NCBI RefSeq assembly: GCF_024294805.1
Contig: NZ_JANCLU010000024.1
Coordinates: forward strand, 1-61,352
Direction of reading: 5' to 3'
DNA from: Alsobacter ponti
GTDB taxonomy: Bacteria > Pseudomonadota > Alphaproteobacteria > Rhizobiales > Beijerinckiaceae
DNA: 61,352 nt
The position numbers and the translations under genes are program-made. Under the pieces are notes generated by a model. That model made no database searches, had not been told where the DNA came from, and worked only from the letters and a program-made list of their open reading frames with translations. This document shows positions 18,261 through 27,997 of the stretch, in pieces; the stretch's first letter is position 1, and each line of letters begins with the position of its first letter.

Positions 18261-20480
18261 TCAATCCAGACGTGCCTTCCAGCCGCGCAGCACCAGGGCG
18301 TTGAGCACCACGCTGACGCTCGACAGCGCCATCGCCGCCCCCGCGAACACAGGCGACAGGATGCCGAAGGCGGCGAGCGGGATGCCGACCACGTTGTAGA
18401 AGAAGGCCCAGAACAGGCCGCGGCGAATTGTCGCGACGGTGCGCCGCGACAGGTCGATCGACGCGGCGACGAGGCGCGGGTCGCCGCGCATCAGCGTGAT
18501 GCCGGCCGTCTCCACCGCCACGTCCGTGCCCCCGCCCATGGCGATGCCGACATCGGCCGCCGCCAGCGCCGGCGCGTCGTTGACGCCGTCGCCGACCATG
18601 GCGACGACCGCGCCGCCGGCGCGAAGCCGCGCGATCTCGGCCGCCTTGCCGTCCGGCTTCACCTCGGCGACGAAGCGGGGCAGCCCGATTTCCGCCGCCA
18701 CGCGCGCCGCCGCGCCGCGTCCGTCGCCGGTCAGCATGGTCGCCTCGACACCCTCGCGGGCGAGCGCGGCGACGGCCGCGGCGGAGGTGGGGCGCGGCCT
18801 GTCGGCGAAAGCGACGAAGCCGAGCACGCGCCTGCCGTCGACGTCGCCGAGCCAGGAGACGCCGTGGCCGCGCCCGGCCAGATCGTCCGCCTCGGCGGCC
18901 AGCGCGGCGCGGTCGACGCCGGCCTGGTCGAGCGCCGCGGCATTGCCGAGCAGCAGGGCGCGGCCGTCGACGCGGCCCTCGACCCCGCCGACCACGGCGC
19001 GGAAGCCGTCCGCCGCCGGCCAGGGCGCGCTGGCGCGCGCCAGCGCCTCACGCCGGATCGCCTCGGCGAGCGGGTGGTCGCTGCCGGCCTCCAGCGCCGC
19101 CGCCAGCGCGGCGACGCGCTCTTCCGTCTCGCCCGGCGCGGCCCGGACCTCGGTGACGGAGGGCTCGCCCAGCGTCAGCGTGCCGGTCTTGTCGAACACC
19201 ACGACGCCGACCCGCGCGGCGAGCTCCAGCGCGGCGGCGTCGCGCACCAGGATGCCGTGCTTGGCGGCGACGCCGGTGCCGGCGAGGATGGCGGTCGGCG
19301 TCGCCAGGCCGAGCGCGCAGGGGCAGGCGATGACCAGCACGGAGACGGCGGCGACCAGCGCGGCGTCCCAGTTGTGGCCCGTCGCCAGCCAGCCGACGAA
19401 GGTGACGAGCGCCACGGCGAGCACGATCGGCACGAACACCGCGCTGACCCGGTCGACGAGCTTCTGCACCGGGGCCTTGGAGGCCTGCGCCGTCTCGACG
19501 AGGCGGATGACCTTGGCCAGCGTCGTCTCCGCGCCGACCGCCGTCGTCTCCACCACCAGCCGTCCGTCCAGGTTCACCGTGCCGCCGATGACCGTCGCGC
19601 CGACGGTCTTCGCCACCGGCAGGCTCTCGCCGGTCACCATCGACTCGTCGACGCCGGCGGAGCCCTCGACGACGCGGCCGTCGACGGCGATGCGCTCGCC
19701 CGCCCGCACCAGCACGAGGTCGCCGAGCTCGACGTGCTCGATGGCGGTCTCCACCTCGATGCCGTCGTCGAGCACGATGGCGGTGCTCGGCCGCAGCCGG
19801 GCGAGCGCGCGGATGGCCGACGCCGTCTCGCTCGTGGCGCGCTCCTCCAGCCACTTGCCGAGCAGCACGAAGGCGACGACGACCGAGGACGATTCGAAAT
19901 AGAGGTGCGTCTCGTGGTCGTGGCCCATGCCGAGCGCGCGCCACCACAGCCAGACGCTGAGCCCGTAGGCCGCCGTCGTGCCGAGCGCGACGAGCAGGTC
20001 CATCGTGCCCGCCCCGGCCCGCAGCGCCTTCCAGGCCGACAGGTAGAAGCGGCCGCCGAGATAGAACTGCACCACCGTCGCCAGCACGAACTGCATCGAC
20101 GCCGAGGGCATCAGGTCGAGGCCGAACGGCAGCGCGGCCATCGCCAGCAGGAAGGGCGAGACCAGCGCCAGCGCCAGCATCGCCCGGTGCTTGGCGGCGC
20201 GCGCCCGCGCCACAGCGCGGTCGCCCGAGGCTTCGGTGACGGTGGTCGTCACGGCGATGGGCTCGGCGCCGTAGCCGATGTCCTCCACCGCGGCGACCAG
20301 CGTTTCGGGCGGCGGCAGCGCGCCGGCGGCGCGCACGCGGGCGCTCTTCGTCGCCAGGTTGACCTCGGCCGCCGCCACGCCGGGCACGTCGGCAAGCGCC
20401 TTCTCCACCCGCGCCACGCAGGCGGCGCAGGTCATGCCGTCGATGGCGAGGTCGAGCGTCGATTGCGATGGACTGGCCAT
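18261..20480 (-). CDS. copA: Copper-translocating P-type ATPase
   Basis: The 739-residue P1B-type ATPase has a single N-terminal heavy-metal domain with GMTCAAC (residues 15-21). The membrane metal site is CPC in [12 protein letters not shown], the phosphorylated aspartate is in DKTGTL, and the other family motifs are [13 protein letters not shown] and [13 protein letters not shown] with the C-terminal features of this family indicates Cu(I) export from the cytoplasm. Many homologues have two N-terminal domains; this one has one. ATG 20480 follows GAGGAACCCGAC. A stable hairpin sits just upstream in the leader. No CueR or copper chaperone gene is adjacent. Confidence 0.94.
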   Translation of the reverse strand: MASPSQSTLDLAIDGMTCAACVARVEKALADVPGVAAAEVNLATKSARVRAAGALPPPETLVAAVEDIGYGAEPIAVTTTVTEASGDRAVARARAAKHRAMLALALVSPFLLAMAALPFGLDLMPSASMQFVLATVVQFYLGGRFYLSAWKALRAGAGTMDLLVALGTTAAYGLSVWLWWRALGMGHDHETHLYFESSSVVVAFVLLGKWLEERATSETASAIRALARLRPSTAIVLDDGIEVETAIEHVELGDLVLVRAGERIAVDGRVVEGSAGVDESMVTGESLPVAKTVGATVIGGTVNLDGRLVVETTAVGAETTLAKVIRLVETAQASKAPVQKLVDRVSAVFVPIVLAVALVTFVGWLATGHNWDAALVAAVSVLVIACPCALGLATPTAILAGTGVAAKHGILVRDAAALELAARVGVVVFDKTGTLTLGEPSVTEVRAAPGETEERVAALAAALEAGSDHPLAEAIRREALARASAPWPAADGFRAVVGGVEGRVDGRALLLGNAAALDQAGVDRAALAAEADDLAGRGHGVSWLGDVDGRRVLGFVAFADRPRPTSAAAVAALAREGVEATMLTGDGRGAAARVAAEIGLPRFVAEVKPDGKAAEIARLRAGGAVVAMVGDGVNDAPALAAADVGIAMGGGTDVAVETAGITLMRGDPRLVAASIDLSRRTVATIRRGLFWAFFYNVVGIPLAAFGILSPVFAGAAMALSSVSVVLNALVLRGWKARLD

Positions 20481-20498
20481 GTCGGGTTCCTCGCTCCC

Positions 20499-20537
20499 GC
20501 GGCGAAGCCTTCGCCACGGGAAAAACTGCTTCGCCGC
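20499..20537 (-). other. Leader hairpin upstream of copA
   Basis: GCGGCGAAGC (20499-20508) and GCTTCGCCGC (20528-20537) form a perfect 10-bp inverted repeat with a 19-base loop, ending 18 bases before the copA ATG and next to its Shine-Dalgarno region. A shorter competing palindrome, GGCGAAGCCTTCGCC, overlaps one arm at 20501-20515. The two cannot form together. This could be a simple structured leader, a protein site or an attenuator; no T run is seen. Confidence 0.45.
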
Positions 20538-20628
20538 CGCGGCGGAGCCGCGCGGGTCTTTGGCTGATATAGTCAGCCCGCCGCGTCCGCGCCATGCGCT
20601 GGCGCAAGTCCCGCATCCGGAGCCGCCG

Positions 20629-21063
20629 ATGACCGACTTCCTTCTCACGCATGCCCAGACCATCGTCGCCGAGGCGCTCGCGCACGGCCGCAAGTCCGGC
20701 TTCCAGCCGCTCGCCGTGGCGGTGCTCGACGCGCGCGGCGCGCTCAAGGCGTTCGCGGCCGAGGACGGAACCAGCCTGAAGCGCGGCGAGATCGCGCGCG
20801 GCAAGGCGTTCGGGGCGCTGGCGATGGGCCTCGGCTCGCGCGCCCTGCACCGCATGGCCGGCGAGCGGCCGCACTTCGTCGAGGCGCTGCACGGCGTGGT
20901 GGAAGGCCCGCTGGTGCCGGTGCCCGGCGGCGTGCTGATCCGCGACGCGTCCGGCCGCCTGCTTGGCGCGGTCGGCATCTCGGGCGACACCTCCGACAAC
21001 GACGAGGCCGCGGCGCTGGCCGGCATCGCCGCCGTCAAGCTGACGGCCGATCCGGGACAATAG
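20629..21063 (+). CDS. GlcG/HbpS-like heme-degrading domain protein (DUF336)
   Basis: The 144-residue protein begins [19 protein letters not shown] and continues [35 protein letters not shown] and [20 protein letters not shown], the conserved blocks of the GlcG/HbpS family. Members bind heme or small molecules, or sit beside glycolate and glyoxylate genes without known function. It starts 148 bases from the divergent copA and is followed by a hydroxypyruvate isomerase-like gene after 73 bases. That pairing suggests a link to glyoxylate-type metabolism, though this is inference. Confidence 0.85.
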   Translation: MTDFLLTHAQTIVAEALAHGRKSGFQPLAVAVLDARGALKAFAAEDGTSLKRGEIARGKAFGALAMGLGSRALHRMAGERPHFVEALHGVVEGPLVPVPGGVLIRDASGRLLGAVGISGDTSDNDEAAALAGIAAVKLTADPGQ

Positions 21064-21136
21064 GGCGCGAGCGGGCTGGACAGCGCGGCCGGTCCGCGCT
21101 GGGATGGCGGCGACGCAACCTGGACGAGCCCGACCC

Positions 21137-21913
21137 ATGCCCCGCTTCGCCGCCAACCTGTCCATGATGTTCAACGAGTGGGACTTCATGGACCGCTTCG
21201 CCGCCGCGGCGGACGCCGGGTTCGACGCCGTCGAGTTCCTGTTTCCCTACGAGCACGCGCCCGACGCCATCGCCCGGCGGCTCGCCGACCATGGGCTGAC
21301 GCAGGCGCTGTTCAACCTGCCGCCCGGCGACTGGGCGGCCGGCGAGCGCGGCCTGGCGTGCCTCGCCGGCCGCGAGGCGGAGTTCCGCGAGGGCGTGCGC
21401 AAGGCCAAGGCCTATGTCGAGGCGACGGGCGTGCGCCGCGTCCACATGATGAGCGGCCACGGCGACGCCGCCGACCCCGCGGCGCGCGGGCGCTACGTCG
21501 CCAACCTCCGCCACGCCGCCGACGAGCTGGGGCCGCTCGGCGCGCAGGTGCTGCTGGAGCCGATCAACGGCCGCGACATGCCCGGCTATTTCATGAACTC
21601 GTTCGCGCTGGCGGAGAGCATCGTGCGCGAAGTGGCGAGCCCGCGCGTGGCGCTGCAGTTCGACATGTATCACCGCCAGATCCTGCACGGGGACGTCACC
21701 ATGGGCCTGCGGGCGCAGTTCCCGATGGTCGCGCACGTACAGATCGCCAGCGTGCCGAGCCGCAACGAGCCCGACGGCGAGGAGATGAACTATCCGTTCC
21801 TGTTCGCCGAGCTGGACCGGCTCGGCTATGACGGCTTCGTGGGCTGCGAATACCGGCCGCGCGCCGGCACGCGCGAGGGCCTGGGCTGGTTCGCGCCGTG
21901 GCGACGCCGCTGA
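21137..21913 (+). CDS. Hydroxypyruvate isomerase family protein
   Basis: The 258-residue TIM-barrel protein starts at ATG 21137 with [20 protein letters not shown] and has [48 protein letters not shown] and GFVGCEYRP. These are the metal-binding (Glu/Asp/His) and substrate motifs of the Hyi/OtnI group, related to xylose-isomerase-like barrels. Members interconvert hydroxypyruvate and tartronate semialdehyde or isomerise 2-oxo-tetronates. The 3' end overlaps the following hydrolase gene by 16 bases. Exact substrate uncertain. Confidence 0.88.
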   Translation: MPRFAANLSMMFNEWDFMDRFAAAADAGFDAVEFLFPYEHAPDAIARRLADHGLTQALFNLPPGDWAAGERGLACLAGREAEFREGVRKAKAYVEATGVRRVHMMSGHGDAADPAARGRYVANLRHAADELGPLGAQVLLEPINGRDMPGYFMNSFALAESIVREVASPRVALQFDMYHRQILHGDVTMGLRAQFPMVAHVQIASVPSRNEPDGEEMNYPFLFAELDRLGYDGFVGCEYRPRAGTREGLGWFAPWRRR

Positions 21914-23526
21914 AATCGCCCACGCGGGAACCGGAGCGGCGCCGCAAGGTGCTGTTCATCGCGCTCGACCAGTGGCGCGCCGGGGCGGAACGCCTGGCCG
22001 GCGGGCCGTCGCTGACGCCCAACCTCGACGCGCTGGCGGCCGAGGGCGTGCGCTTCAGCCGCCACTACACCAACGCCGCGCCGTGCGGGCCGGCGCGCGC
22101 CTCGCTGCTCACCGGCCTCTACCCGCATATCCACCGGTCCGTGCGCAACGCCACGCCGCTCGACGCGCGGTTCACCAACCTGCCGCTGGAAGCGCGCAAG
22201 GGCGGCTGGGACCCGGTGCTGTTCGGCTACACGGATTCGTCCGTCGACCCGCGCACTGTCGCGCCGCGCGACCCCGCCCTGCGCACCTTCGAGGGCGTGC
22301 TGCCCGGCTTCCGGCTGGAGGCCGCCCATAACGAGGCGAGCCTGGAGCCGTGGCTGACCGACCTCGCCAAAAAGGGCTACGAGGTTCCCGGGAGGCTGCG
22401 CGACATCTACCGCCATCCCGGCTCGCCGAAGGAGATGGACCGCTTCTCGCGCGGGGCCGCGCTCTACCGCGCGGCCGACAGCGACACCGCGTGGCTCACC
22501 GAGCGCGTGCTCGACTACTGGCGCCTGCGGCGGGCGGAGGACTGGTTCGTCCACCTCGTCTGGTACCGGCCGCATCCCCCGTTCATCGCGCCCTCGCCGT
22601 ACAACACGCTGGTCCCGGCCGAGCGCGTCGCCGCCCCGGTCCGCGCCGCCACCCTGGAGAGCGAGCGCGCGCTGCACCCCTTCCTCGACGCCTGGCTGAG
22701 CGAGCAGGACACCGCCGACTACCTGAAGACGCAGGTGAACGCGCTGCGCGCCTGCGACGAGGACATCGCCGCGATGCGCGCCGTCTATCTCGGCCTGATC
22801 GCCGAGATCGACGTGCATCTCGGACGCCTCGTCGCGCATCTGCAGCAGACCGGCGAGTGGGACGAGACGCTCGTCGTCTTCACCTCCGACCACGGCGAGA
22901 TGCTGGGCGACCATTGGTGCTGGGGCAAGGGCGGCTTCTTCGAGGGCTCGAACCACGTGCCGCTGGTGATCCGCGCGCCCAACATGCCGCCGGAGGCGCG
23001 CGGCCGCGTCGTCGACGCCTTCACCGAGGCGGTCGACATCGCGCCCACCATCCTGGAGTGGCTGGGGCTGGAGCCCGACCCCGGCATGAACGGCGTGTCG
23101 CTGATGCCGTGGCTGCTCGGCGAGACGCCGGACGAGTGGCGCGACTACGCCTTCTGGGAGTTCGACTTCCGCACGCTGGGCGGCGGCGGCGTCGAGGGCG
23201 ACCTCGGCCTGACGCCGGACCAGTGCACGCTCAACGTCATCCGCGAGGCGCGCTGGAAATACGTGCACTTCACCGCGCTGCCGCCCTTGCTGTTCGACCT
23301 CGAGGCGGACCCGGGCGAGTTCGTCGACCTGTCGCGCGATCCCGCCCGCGCCCCCGAGGTCGCGCGGCTGGCGGGGCGGCTCGCCTCGCATCGCATGCTG
23401 CACGCCGAGCGGACCCTGGCCAACACGAAGCTGGCGCGCCACGGCGTGCGCGCCTGGACCGGGCCGCGCGGCCAGGTGCCGTCCGACCTCGCCGAGGCCC
23501 GGCCCCCGGGCCCGCGCGCCGACTGA
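21898..23526 (+). CDS. Sulfatase / phosphonate monoester hydrolase-like enzyme
   Basis: The 542-residue alkaline-phosphatase-superfamily enzyme has ALDQWRAGA at the metal site near residue 22, and CGPARASLLTG with Cys63 in a CxPxR context, the residue converted to formylglycine in sulfatases and PMHs. FTSDHGEMLGDH follows near residue 330. The DQWRA start and the overall length match arylsulfatase/phosphonate monoester hydrolases known from Rhizobium and Burkholderia. No signal peptide is seen, so it is probably cytoplasmic. The start is a GTG at 21898 inside the hyi-like gene, giving a 16-base overlap and likely coupling. Sulfate, phosphate or phosphonate esters are all possible substrates. 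Confidence 0.88.
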   Translation: MATPLKSPTREPERRRKVLFIALDQWRAGAERLAGGPSLTPNLDALAAEGVRFSRHYTNAAPCGPARASLLTGLYPHIHRSVRNATPLDARFTNLPLEARKGGWDPVLFGYTDSSVDPRTVAPRDPALRTFEGVLPGFRLEAAHNEASLEPWLTDLAKKGYEVPGRLRDIYRHPGSPKEMDRFSRGAALYRAADSDTAWLTERVLDYWRLRRAEDWFVHLVWYRPHPPFIAPSPYNTLVPAERVAAPVRAATLESERALHPFLDAWLSEQDTADYLKTQVNALRACDEDIAAMRAVYLGLIAEIDVHLGRLVAHLQQTGEWDETLVVFTSDHGEMLGDHWCWGKGGFFEGSNHVPLVIRAPNMPPEARGRVVDAFTEAVDIAPTILEWLGLEPDPGMNGVSLMPWLLGETPDEWRDYAFWEFDFRTLGGGGVEGDLGLTPDQCTLNVIREARWKYVHFTALPPLLFDLEADPGEFVDLSRDPARAPEVARLAGRLASHRMLHAERTLANTKLARHGVRAWTGPRGQVPSDLAEARPPGPRAD

Positions 23527-23744
23527 GGCGACGCGCCGCCGGCGGGCAGCGATGAATTAATCTGCACAATCCTTCAACAATCAGCGCGGGGCCGGGCATT
23601 TGCCTGTTTGCTGGGCAAGCCGCCCCGGCGCGCCCCGGAGGCCATCCGCCCCGGCGCGGACGCGGCCCGTGCTGTCGTACCGTTTACCGGCGCGCCGGGC
23701 CGAGAAACGGCAGGCAAGCGTCGCTCAACCATCGTTCCGGCATC

Positions 23745-23760
23745 TGGCACAGGGCTTGCG
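23745..23760 (+). promoter_or_regulatory. Sigma-54 (-24/-12) promoter of the urt-ure cluster
   Basis: TGGCACAGGGCTTGCG matches the RpoN consensus TGGCAC-N5-TTGC with the invariant GG and GC in the correct spacing. It lies 42 bases before the urtA ATG. Sigma-54 control by NtrC is standard for nitrogen-scavenging transporters, so this predicts induction by nitrogen limitation. A matching NtrC enhancer was not recognised upstream. Confidence 0.8.
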
Positions 23761-23801
23761 ACTCCCCCTTCGGTCACTACCGCTCCACAAGGGGGTCACC
23801 C

Positions 23802-25094
23802 ATGACGTTTCGCGTTACATCATTCCTGGCGGGCGCCGCCGTCGCGGCGGGCGTCACGCTCGCCTCGTTCGCGGCGCAGGCGCAAGACACCATCAAGGTG
23901 GGCGTGCTCCATTCGCTCTCCGGCACCATGGCCATCAGCGAGACGACGCTGAAGGACGTGATGCTGATGCTGATCGAGGACCAGAACAAGAAGGGCGGCC
24001 TGCTCGGCAAGAAGCTCGAGCCTGTCGTGGTCGACCCCGCCTCCAACTGGCCGCTCTTCGCCGAAAAGGCGCGCGAGCTGGTGCAGAAGGACAAGGTCGC
24101 GGCGATCTTCTGCTGCTGGACTTCCGTCAGCCGCAAGTCGGTGCTGCCGGTGGTCGAGGAGCTGAACACGGTGGTGTTCTACCCCGTCCAGTACGAGGGC
24201 GAGGAGTCCTCGAAGAACATCTTCTACACCGGCGCCGCGCCGAACCAGCAGGCGATCCCGGCGGTCGACTACCTGGCCGAGAACGAGGGCGTGAAGCGCT
24301 GGGTGCTCGCCGGCACCGACTACGTCTACCCGCGCACCACCAACAAGATCCTCGAAGCCTATCTGAAGTCCAAGGGCGTGAAGCCCGAGGACATCATGAT
24401 CAACTACACGCCGTTCGGGCATTCCGACTGGCAGACCATCGTCGCCGACATCAAGAAATTCGGCTCGGCGGGCAAGAAGACGGCAGTCGTGTCGACCATC
24501 AACGGCGACGCCAACGTGCCGTTCTACAAGGAGCTCGGCAACCAGGGCGTCAAGGCGACCGACATCCCGGTCGTGGCGTTCTCGGTCGGCGAGGAGGAAC
24601 TGGCCGGCATCGACACCAAGCCGCTGGTCGGCCACCTCGCCGCGTGGAACTACTTCCAGTCCATCGACACGCCCGAGAACAAGGCGTTCATCGAGAAGTG
24701 GAAGGCCTACACCAAGAACCCGAAGCGCGTGACGAACGACCCGATGGAGGCGCACGTCATCGGCTTCCAGATGTGGGTGAAGGCGGTCGAGAAGGCCGGG
24801 ACCACGGACCCGAACGCGGTGATCGACGCGCTGATCGGCGTCACCGTGCCGAACCTCACCGGCGGCTATTCCGCGATGATGCCGAACCACCACATCACCA
24901 AGCCGGTGTTCATCGGCGAGGTGAAGGCGGACGGCCAGTTCAACGTCGTGTGGAACACGCCCGCCCCGGTCGTCGCCAACGAGTGGTCGCCCTACCTCGA
25001 AGGGTCCAAGGACCTGATCGCCGACTGGCGCGCCCCGCTCTCCTGCGGAAACTTCAACGTGAAGACCGGCAAGTGCGGCGGCGCGGGCAAGTAA
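23802..25094 (+). CDS. urtA: Urea ABC transporter, substrate-binding protein
   Basis: The 430-residue periplasmic protein has a Sec signal ending near SFAAQAQD and then TIKVGVLHSLSGTMAISE, IFCCWTSVSRKSVLPV, FYPVQYEGEE, GTDYVYPRTTN and DPMEAHVIGFQMWVKA, the signature blocks of UrtA. It captures urea or short amides and passes them to UrtBC. It follows a sigma-54 promoter, is the first gene of the urt-ure cluster, and is followed by a hairpin that may set its higher expression. Confidence 0.96.
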   Translation: MTFRVTSFLAGAAVAAGVTLASFAAQAQDTIKVGVLHSLSGTMAISETTLKDVMLMLIEDQNKKGGLLGKKLEPVVVDPASNWPLFAEKARELVQKDKVAAIFCCWTSVSRKSVLPVVEELNTVVFYPVQYEGEESSKNIFYTGAAPNQQAIPAVDYLAENEGVKRWVLAGTDYVYPRTTNKILEAYLKSKGVKPEDIMINYTPFGHSDWQTIVADIKKFGSAGKKTAVVSTINGDANVPFYKELGNQGVKATDIPVVAFSVGEEELAGIDTKPLVGHLAAWNYFQSIDTPENKAFIEKWKAYTKNPKRVTNDPMEAHVIGFQMWVKAVEKAGTTDPNAVIDALIGVTVPNLTGGYSAMMPNHHITKPVFIGEVKADGQFNVVWNTPAPVVANEWSPYLEGSKDLIADWRAPLSCGNFNVKTGKCGGAGK

Positions 25095-25123
25095 GCCCCG
25101 CCTGACCCGAACGCACGACAAGA

Positions 25124-25151
25124 GGGGGCCGGCCCGACCGGTCCGGCCCCC
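25124..25151 (+). other. Intercistronic stem-loop between urtA and urtB
   Basis: GGGGGCCGG pairs with CCGGCCCCC as a perfect 9-bp GC stem with a ten-base loop, 30 bases after the urtA stop. No clear T run follows. It probably acts as a partial terminator or mRNA end-protecting hairpin, as between ugpB and ugpA. Confidence 0.65.
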
Positions 25152-25215
25152 CTTCGCCTTCCCGGCGACCCTCCCGACCCGCGCGCCGCCGCCCCGCGCC
25201 ACACCGGACACTCCC

Positions 25216-26844
25216 ATGCGCGATCCCGCCCCACGACGCTTGCGCCGCGCCGCCGCGCTGCTGGCCGCGCTCGTCGCCCTCCTCCTCGTCCCGCTGCTGG
25301 CGGGGCCGGCCCGCGCGCAGGACGCCGGGGCCGCCCTGGCGCGCATGGCGACGGAGCAGTTCGCGCAGATCGAAGCCGGCATCGCCGACCTCACGGCCAG
25401 CGGCAGCCCGCTCGCCCTGCCCGCCCTCGAGGCGCTGGCCGACGGGCGGCTCTACTACAGCCCCGACAAGAGCGTGTTCATCAAGCAGGCGGACGGACGG
25501 TGGATCGACGCGCGCACCGGCGCGGCTTCCGCCGCCGACCCCGCCTCGCCGAAGCCGGTGCGGCTCAACAACCGCGTGCGCCGCGCGCTGGAGGCGGCGC
25601 TGGGCTCGCTGAGCCTGATGAACCCCGACCCCGCCAAGCGCCTGGCCGCCGCCGAGGCGGTGGTGAAGTCGCGCGACGCCGCCGCCCTGCCGGCCGTCGA
25701 GGCGGCGCTGGCCAAGGAAACCGACCCGCGCATCCGCAAGGCCCTGTCCCAGGCCAAGGCGGCGACGACGATCTTCCTCGACACCGCCACGGAATCCGAG
25801 AAGGTCGCGGCCATCGAGACCGTCGCCGGGCGCGGCGACCAGGACGCCCTGAACCTGCTCGGCGCGGTGCGCGAGCGCGGCACGCCCATTCTCAAGCTCG
25901 CCGCGGAGACCGCCTCGGCCGGCATCGAGCGCCGCCTCGCCTTGCTCAACGGATTGCAGAACGTCTGGTACGGCCTGTCGCTCGGCTCGGTGCTGCTGCT
26001 CGCCGCCATCGGACTCGCCATCACCTTCGGCGTCATGGGCGTGATCAACATGGCCCACGGCGAGATGGTGATGCTGGGGGCCTACACCACCTTCTTGGTG
26101 CAGGAGTTCCTGCGCACGCGCTATCCCGCCCTGTTCGACCTCTCGCTGCCGATCGCCATCCCGCTCGCCTTCCTCGTGGCCGGCGCGGTGGGCGTGGCGC
26201 TGGAGCGCGGCGTCATCCGCTTCCTTTACGGCCGCCCGCTGGAGACGCTGCTCGCCACCTGGGGCGTCAGCCTGATCCTGCAGCAGACCGTGCGCACGTT
26301 GTTCGGCGCCAACAACCGCGAGGTCGGCGCGCCCTCCTACATGGCCGGCTCGTTCGACTTCTTCGGCCTTACCGTTACCCACGGGCGGCTGTGGATCGTC
26401 GTGTTCGCCATGGCGGTGTTCGCCTGCCTCTTGTTCGTGCTGAAGGCGACCTCGTTCGGCCTGAAGATGCGCGCCGTCACGCAGAACCGCCGCATGGCAT
26501 CCTGCATGGGCATCCGCACGCCCTGGCTCGACGCCATGACGTTCGGGCTCGGCTCGGGGATCGCCGGCATCGCCGGGGTGGCGCTCTCGCAGATCGACAA
26601 CGTCTCGCCCAATCTCGGCCAGAGCTACATCGTCGACAGCTTCATGGTCGTGGTGTTCGGCGGCGTCGGCAATTTGTGGGGCACGCTGGTGGCGGCGCTG
26701 ACGCTGGGCATCGCCAACAAGTTCCTCGAACCCGTGGCGGGCGCGGTGCTCGGCAAGATCGCGCTGCTCGTGTTCATCATCCTGTTCATCCAGAAGCGCC
26801 CGCGCGGCCTGTTCGCCCAGAAGGGCCGCGCGGTGGAAGCATGA
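25216..26844 (+). CDS. urtB: Urea ABC transporter, permease UrtB
   Basis: The 542-residue protein has a signal-like N-terminal helix, then a soluble region of about 220 residues with HEAT-like helical repeats (for example ALPAVEAALAKETDPRIRKA) that is typical of UrtB, and a C-terminal LivH-like permease with about eight helices including GVMGVINMAHGEMVMLGAY. The permease part forms half of the urea channel. It overlaps urtC by four bases (ATGA). Confidence 0.94.
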   Translation: MRDPAPRRLRRAAALLAALVALLLVPLLAGPARAQDAGAALARMATEQFAQIEAGIADLTASGSPLALPALEALADGRLYYSPDKSVFIKQADGRWIDARTGAASAADPASPKPVRLNNRVRRALEAALGSLSLMNPDPAKRLAAAEAVVKSRDAAALPAVEAALAKETDPRIRKALSQAKAATTIFLDTATESEKVAAIETVAGRGDQDALNLLGAVRERGTPILKLAAETASAGIERRLALLNGLQNVWYGLSLGSVLLLAAIGLAITFGVMGVINMAHGEMVMLGAYTTFLVQEFLRTRYPALFDLSLPIAIPLAFLVAGAVGVALERGVIRFLYGRPLETLLATWGVSLILQQTVRTLFGANNREVGAPSYMAGSFDFFGLTVTHGRLWIVVFAMAVFACLLFVLKATSFGLKMRAVTQNRRMASCMGIRTPWLDAMTFGLGSGIAGIAGVALSQIDNVSPNLGQSYIVDSFMVVVFGGVGNLWGTLVAALTLGIANKFLEPVAGAVLGKIALLVFIILFIQKRPRGLFAQKGRAVEA

Positions 26845-27992
26845 GCGCCCGTCCCATGATCGCCTCCCGCCTCCTGGCCGGCCTCGACCTCAAGGGCCGC
26901 GTGTTCCTCGCGGCGCTGGCGGGCCTCGCCGTGCTGGTGCCCGTGCTCAACCTCGCCGTGCCGGAGACGTCGGCGCTGCACGTGCCGACCTACGTCGTGT
27001 CGCTGCTCGGCAAGTACCTGAGCTACGCGCTGCTCGCCGTGGCGCTGGACCTGGTGTGGGGCTATTGCGGCATCCTGTCGCTCGGCCATGGCGCGTTCTT
27101 CGCGCTCGGCGGCTACGCCATGGGCATGTACCTGATGCGCCAGATCGGGCCGCGCGGCGTGTACGGCAACCCGACGCTGCCCGACTTCATGGTGTTCCTG
27201 AACTGGAAGGAGCTGCCGCTCACCTGGTACGGCTTCCAGTCCTTCCCCTACGCCATGCTGATGGTGGTGCTGGCGCCGGGGCTGCTCGCGCTTGTGTTCG
27301 GCTGGTTCGCCTTCCGCTCGCGCGTCACCGGCGTCTACCTGTCGATCATTACGCAGGCGATGACCTACGCCCTGCTGCTCGCCTTCTTCCGCAACGACAT
27401 GGGATTCGGCGGCAATAACGGGCTCACCGACTTCAAGGACATCCTGGGGTTCAACATCCAGGCGCAGACAACCCGCGTGGGGCTGTTCGTCGCCACGGTG
27501 GTCGCACTGGCGCTCGGCTACGCTGTGGCGCGCGCCATGGTGAACTCGGCCTACGGCAAGGTGCTGATCGCGGTGCGCGACGCCGAGTCGCGGGCGCGCT
27601 TCCTCGGCTACCGCGTCGAGCGCTACAAGCTCGTCGCCTTCACCGTCTCGGCCTGCATGGCCGGCGTGGCGGGGGCGCTCTACGTGCCGCAGGTGGGCAT
27701 CATCAACCCGTCCGAATTCGCCCCCGCCAACTCCATCGAGGCGGTGATCTGGGTGGCGGTGGGCGGGCGCGGCACGCTGGTCGGCGCGGCGCTCGGCGCG
27801 ATCGTCGTCAACTTCGCCAAGACGTGGTTCACCGGGGCGCTGCCGGAGCTGTGGCTGTTCGGGCTCGGCGCGCTGTTCGTCCTCGTCACCCTGTTCCTGC
27901 CCAAGGGCGTCGTCGGCACGCTCTCCGCGTGGAGCGGCGGCCGGCGGCAAGCCGCTCCGGCGGGCGTCGCGGCCGCGCCGGCGGCGGAGTGA
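26841..27992 (+). CDS. urtC: Urea ABC transporter, permease UrtC
   Basis: The 383-residue LivM-like permease has about nine helices, with GYCGILSLGHGAFFALGGYA and NNGLTDFKDI as family blocks and VRDAESRARFLGY in the loop facing the ATPases. It partners UrtB. ATG 26841 overlaps the urtB stop. The last 30 residues are a short Ala/Pro-rich tail. urtD starts five bases later. Confidence 0.94.
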   Translation: MSARPMIASRLLAGLDLKGRVFLAALAGLAVLVPVLNLAVPETSALHVPTYVVSLLGKYLSYALLAVALDLVWGYCGILSLGHGAFFALGGYAMGMYLMRQIGPRGVYGNPTLPDFMVFLNWKELPLTWYGFQSFPYAMLMVVLAPGLLALVFGWFAFRSRVTGVYLSIITQAMTYALLLAFFRNDMGFGGNNGLTDFKDILGFNIQAQTTRVGLFVATVVALALGYAVARAMVNSAYGKVLIAVRDAESRARFLGYRVERYKLVAFTVSACMAGVAGALYVPQVGIINPSEFAPANSIEAVIWVAVGGRGTLVGAALGAIVVNFAKTWFTGALPELWLFGLGALFVLVTLFLPKGVVGTLSAWSGGRRQAAPAGVAAAPAAE

Positions 27993-27997
27993 GCCCC

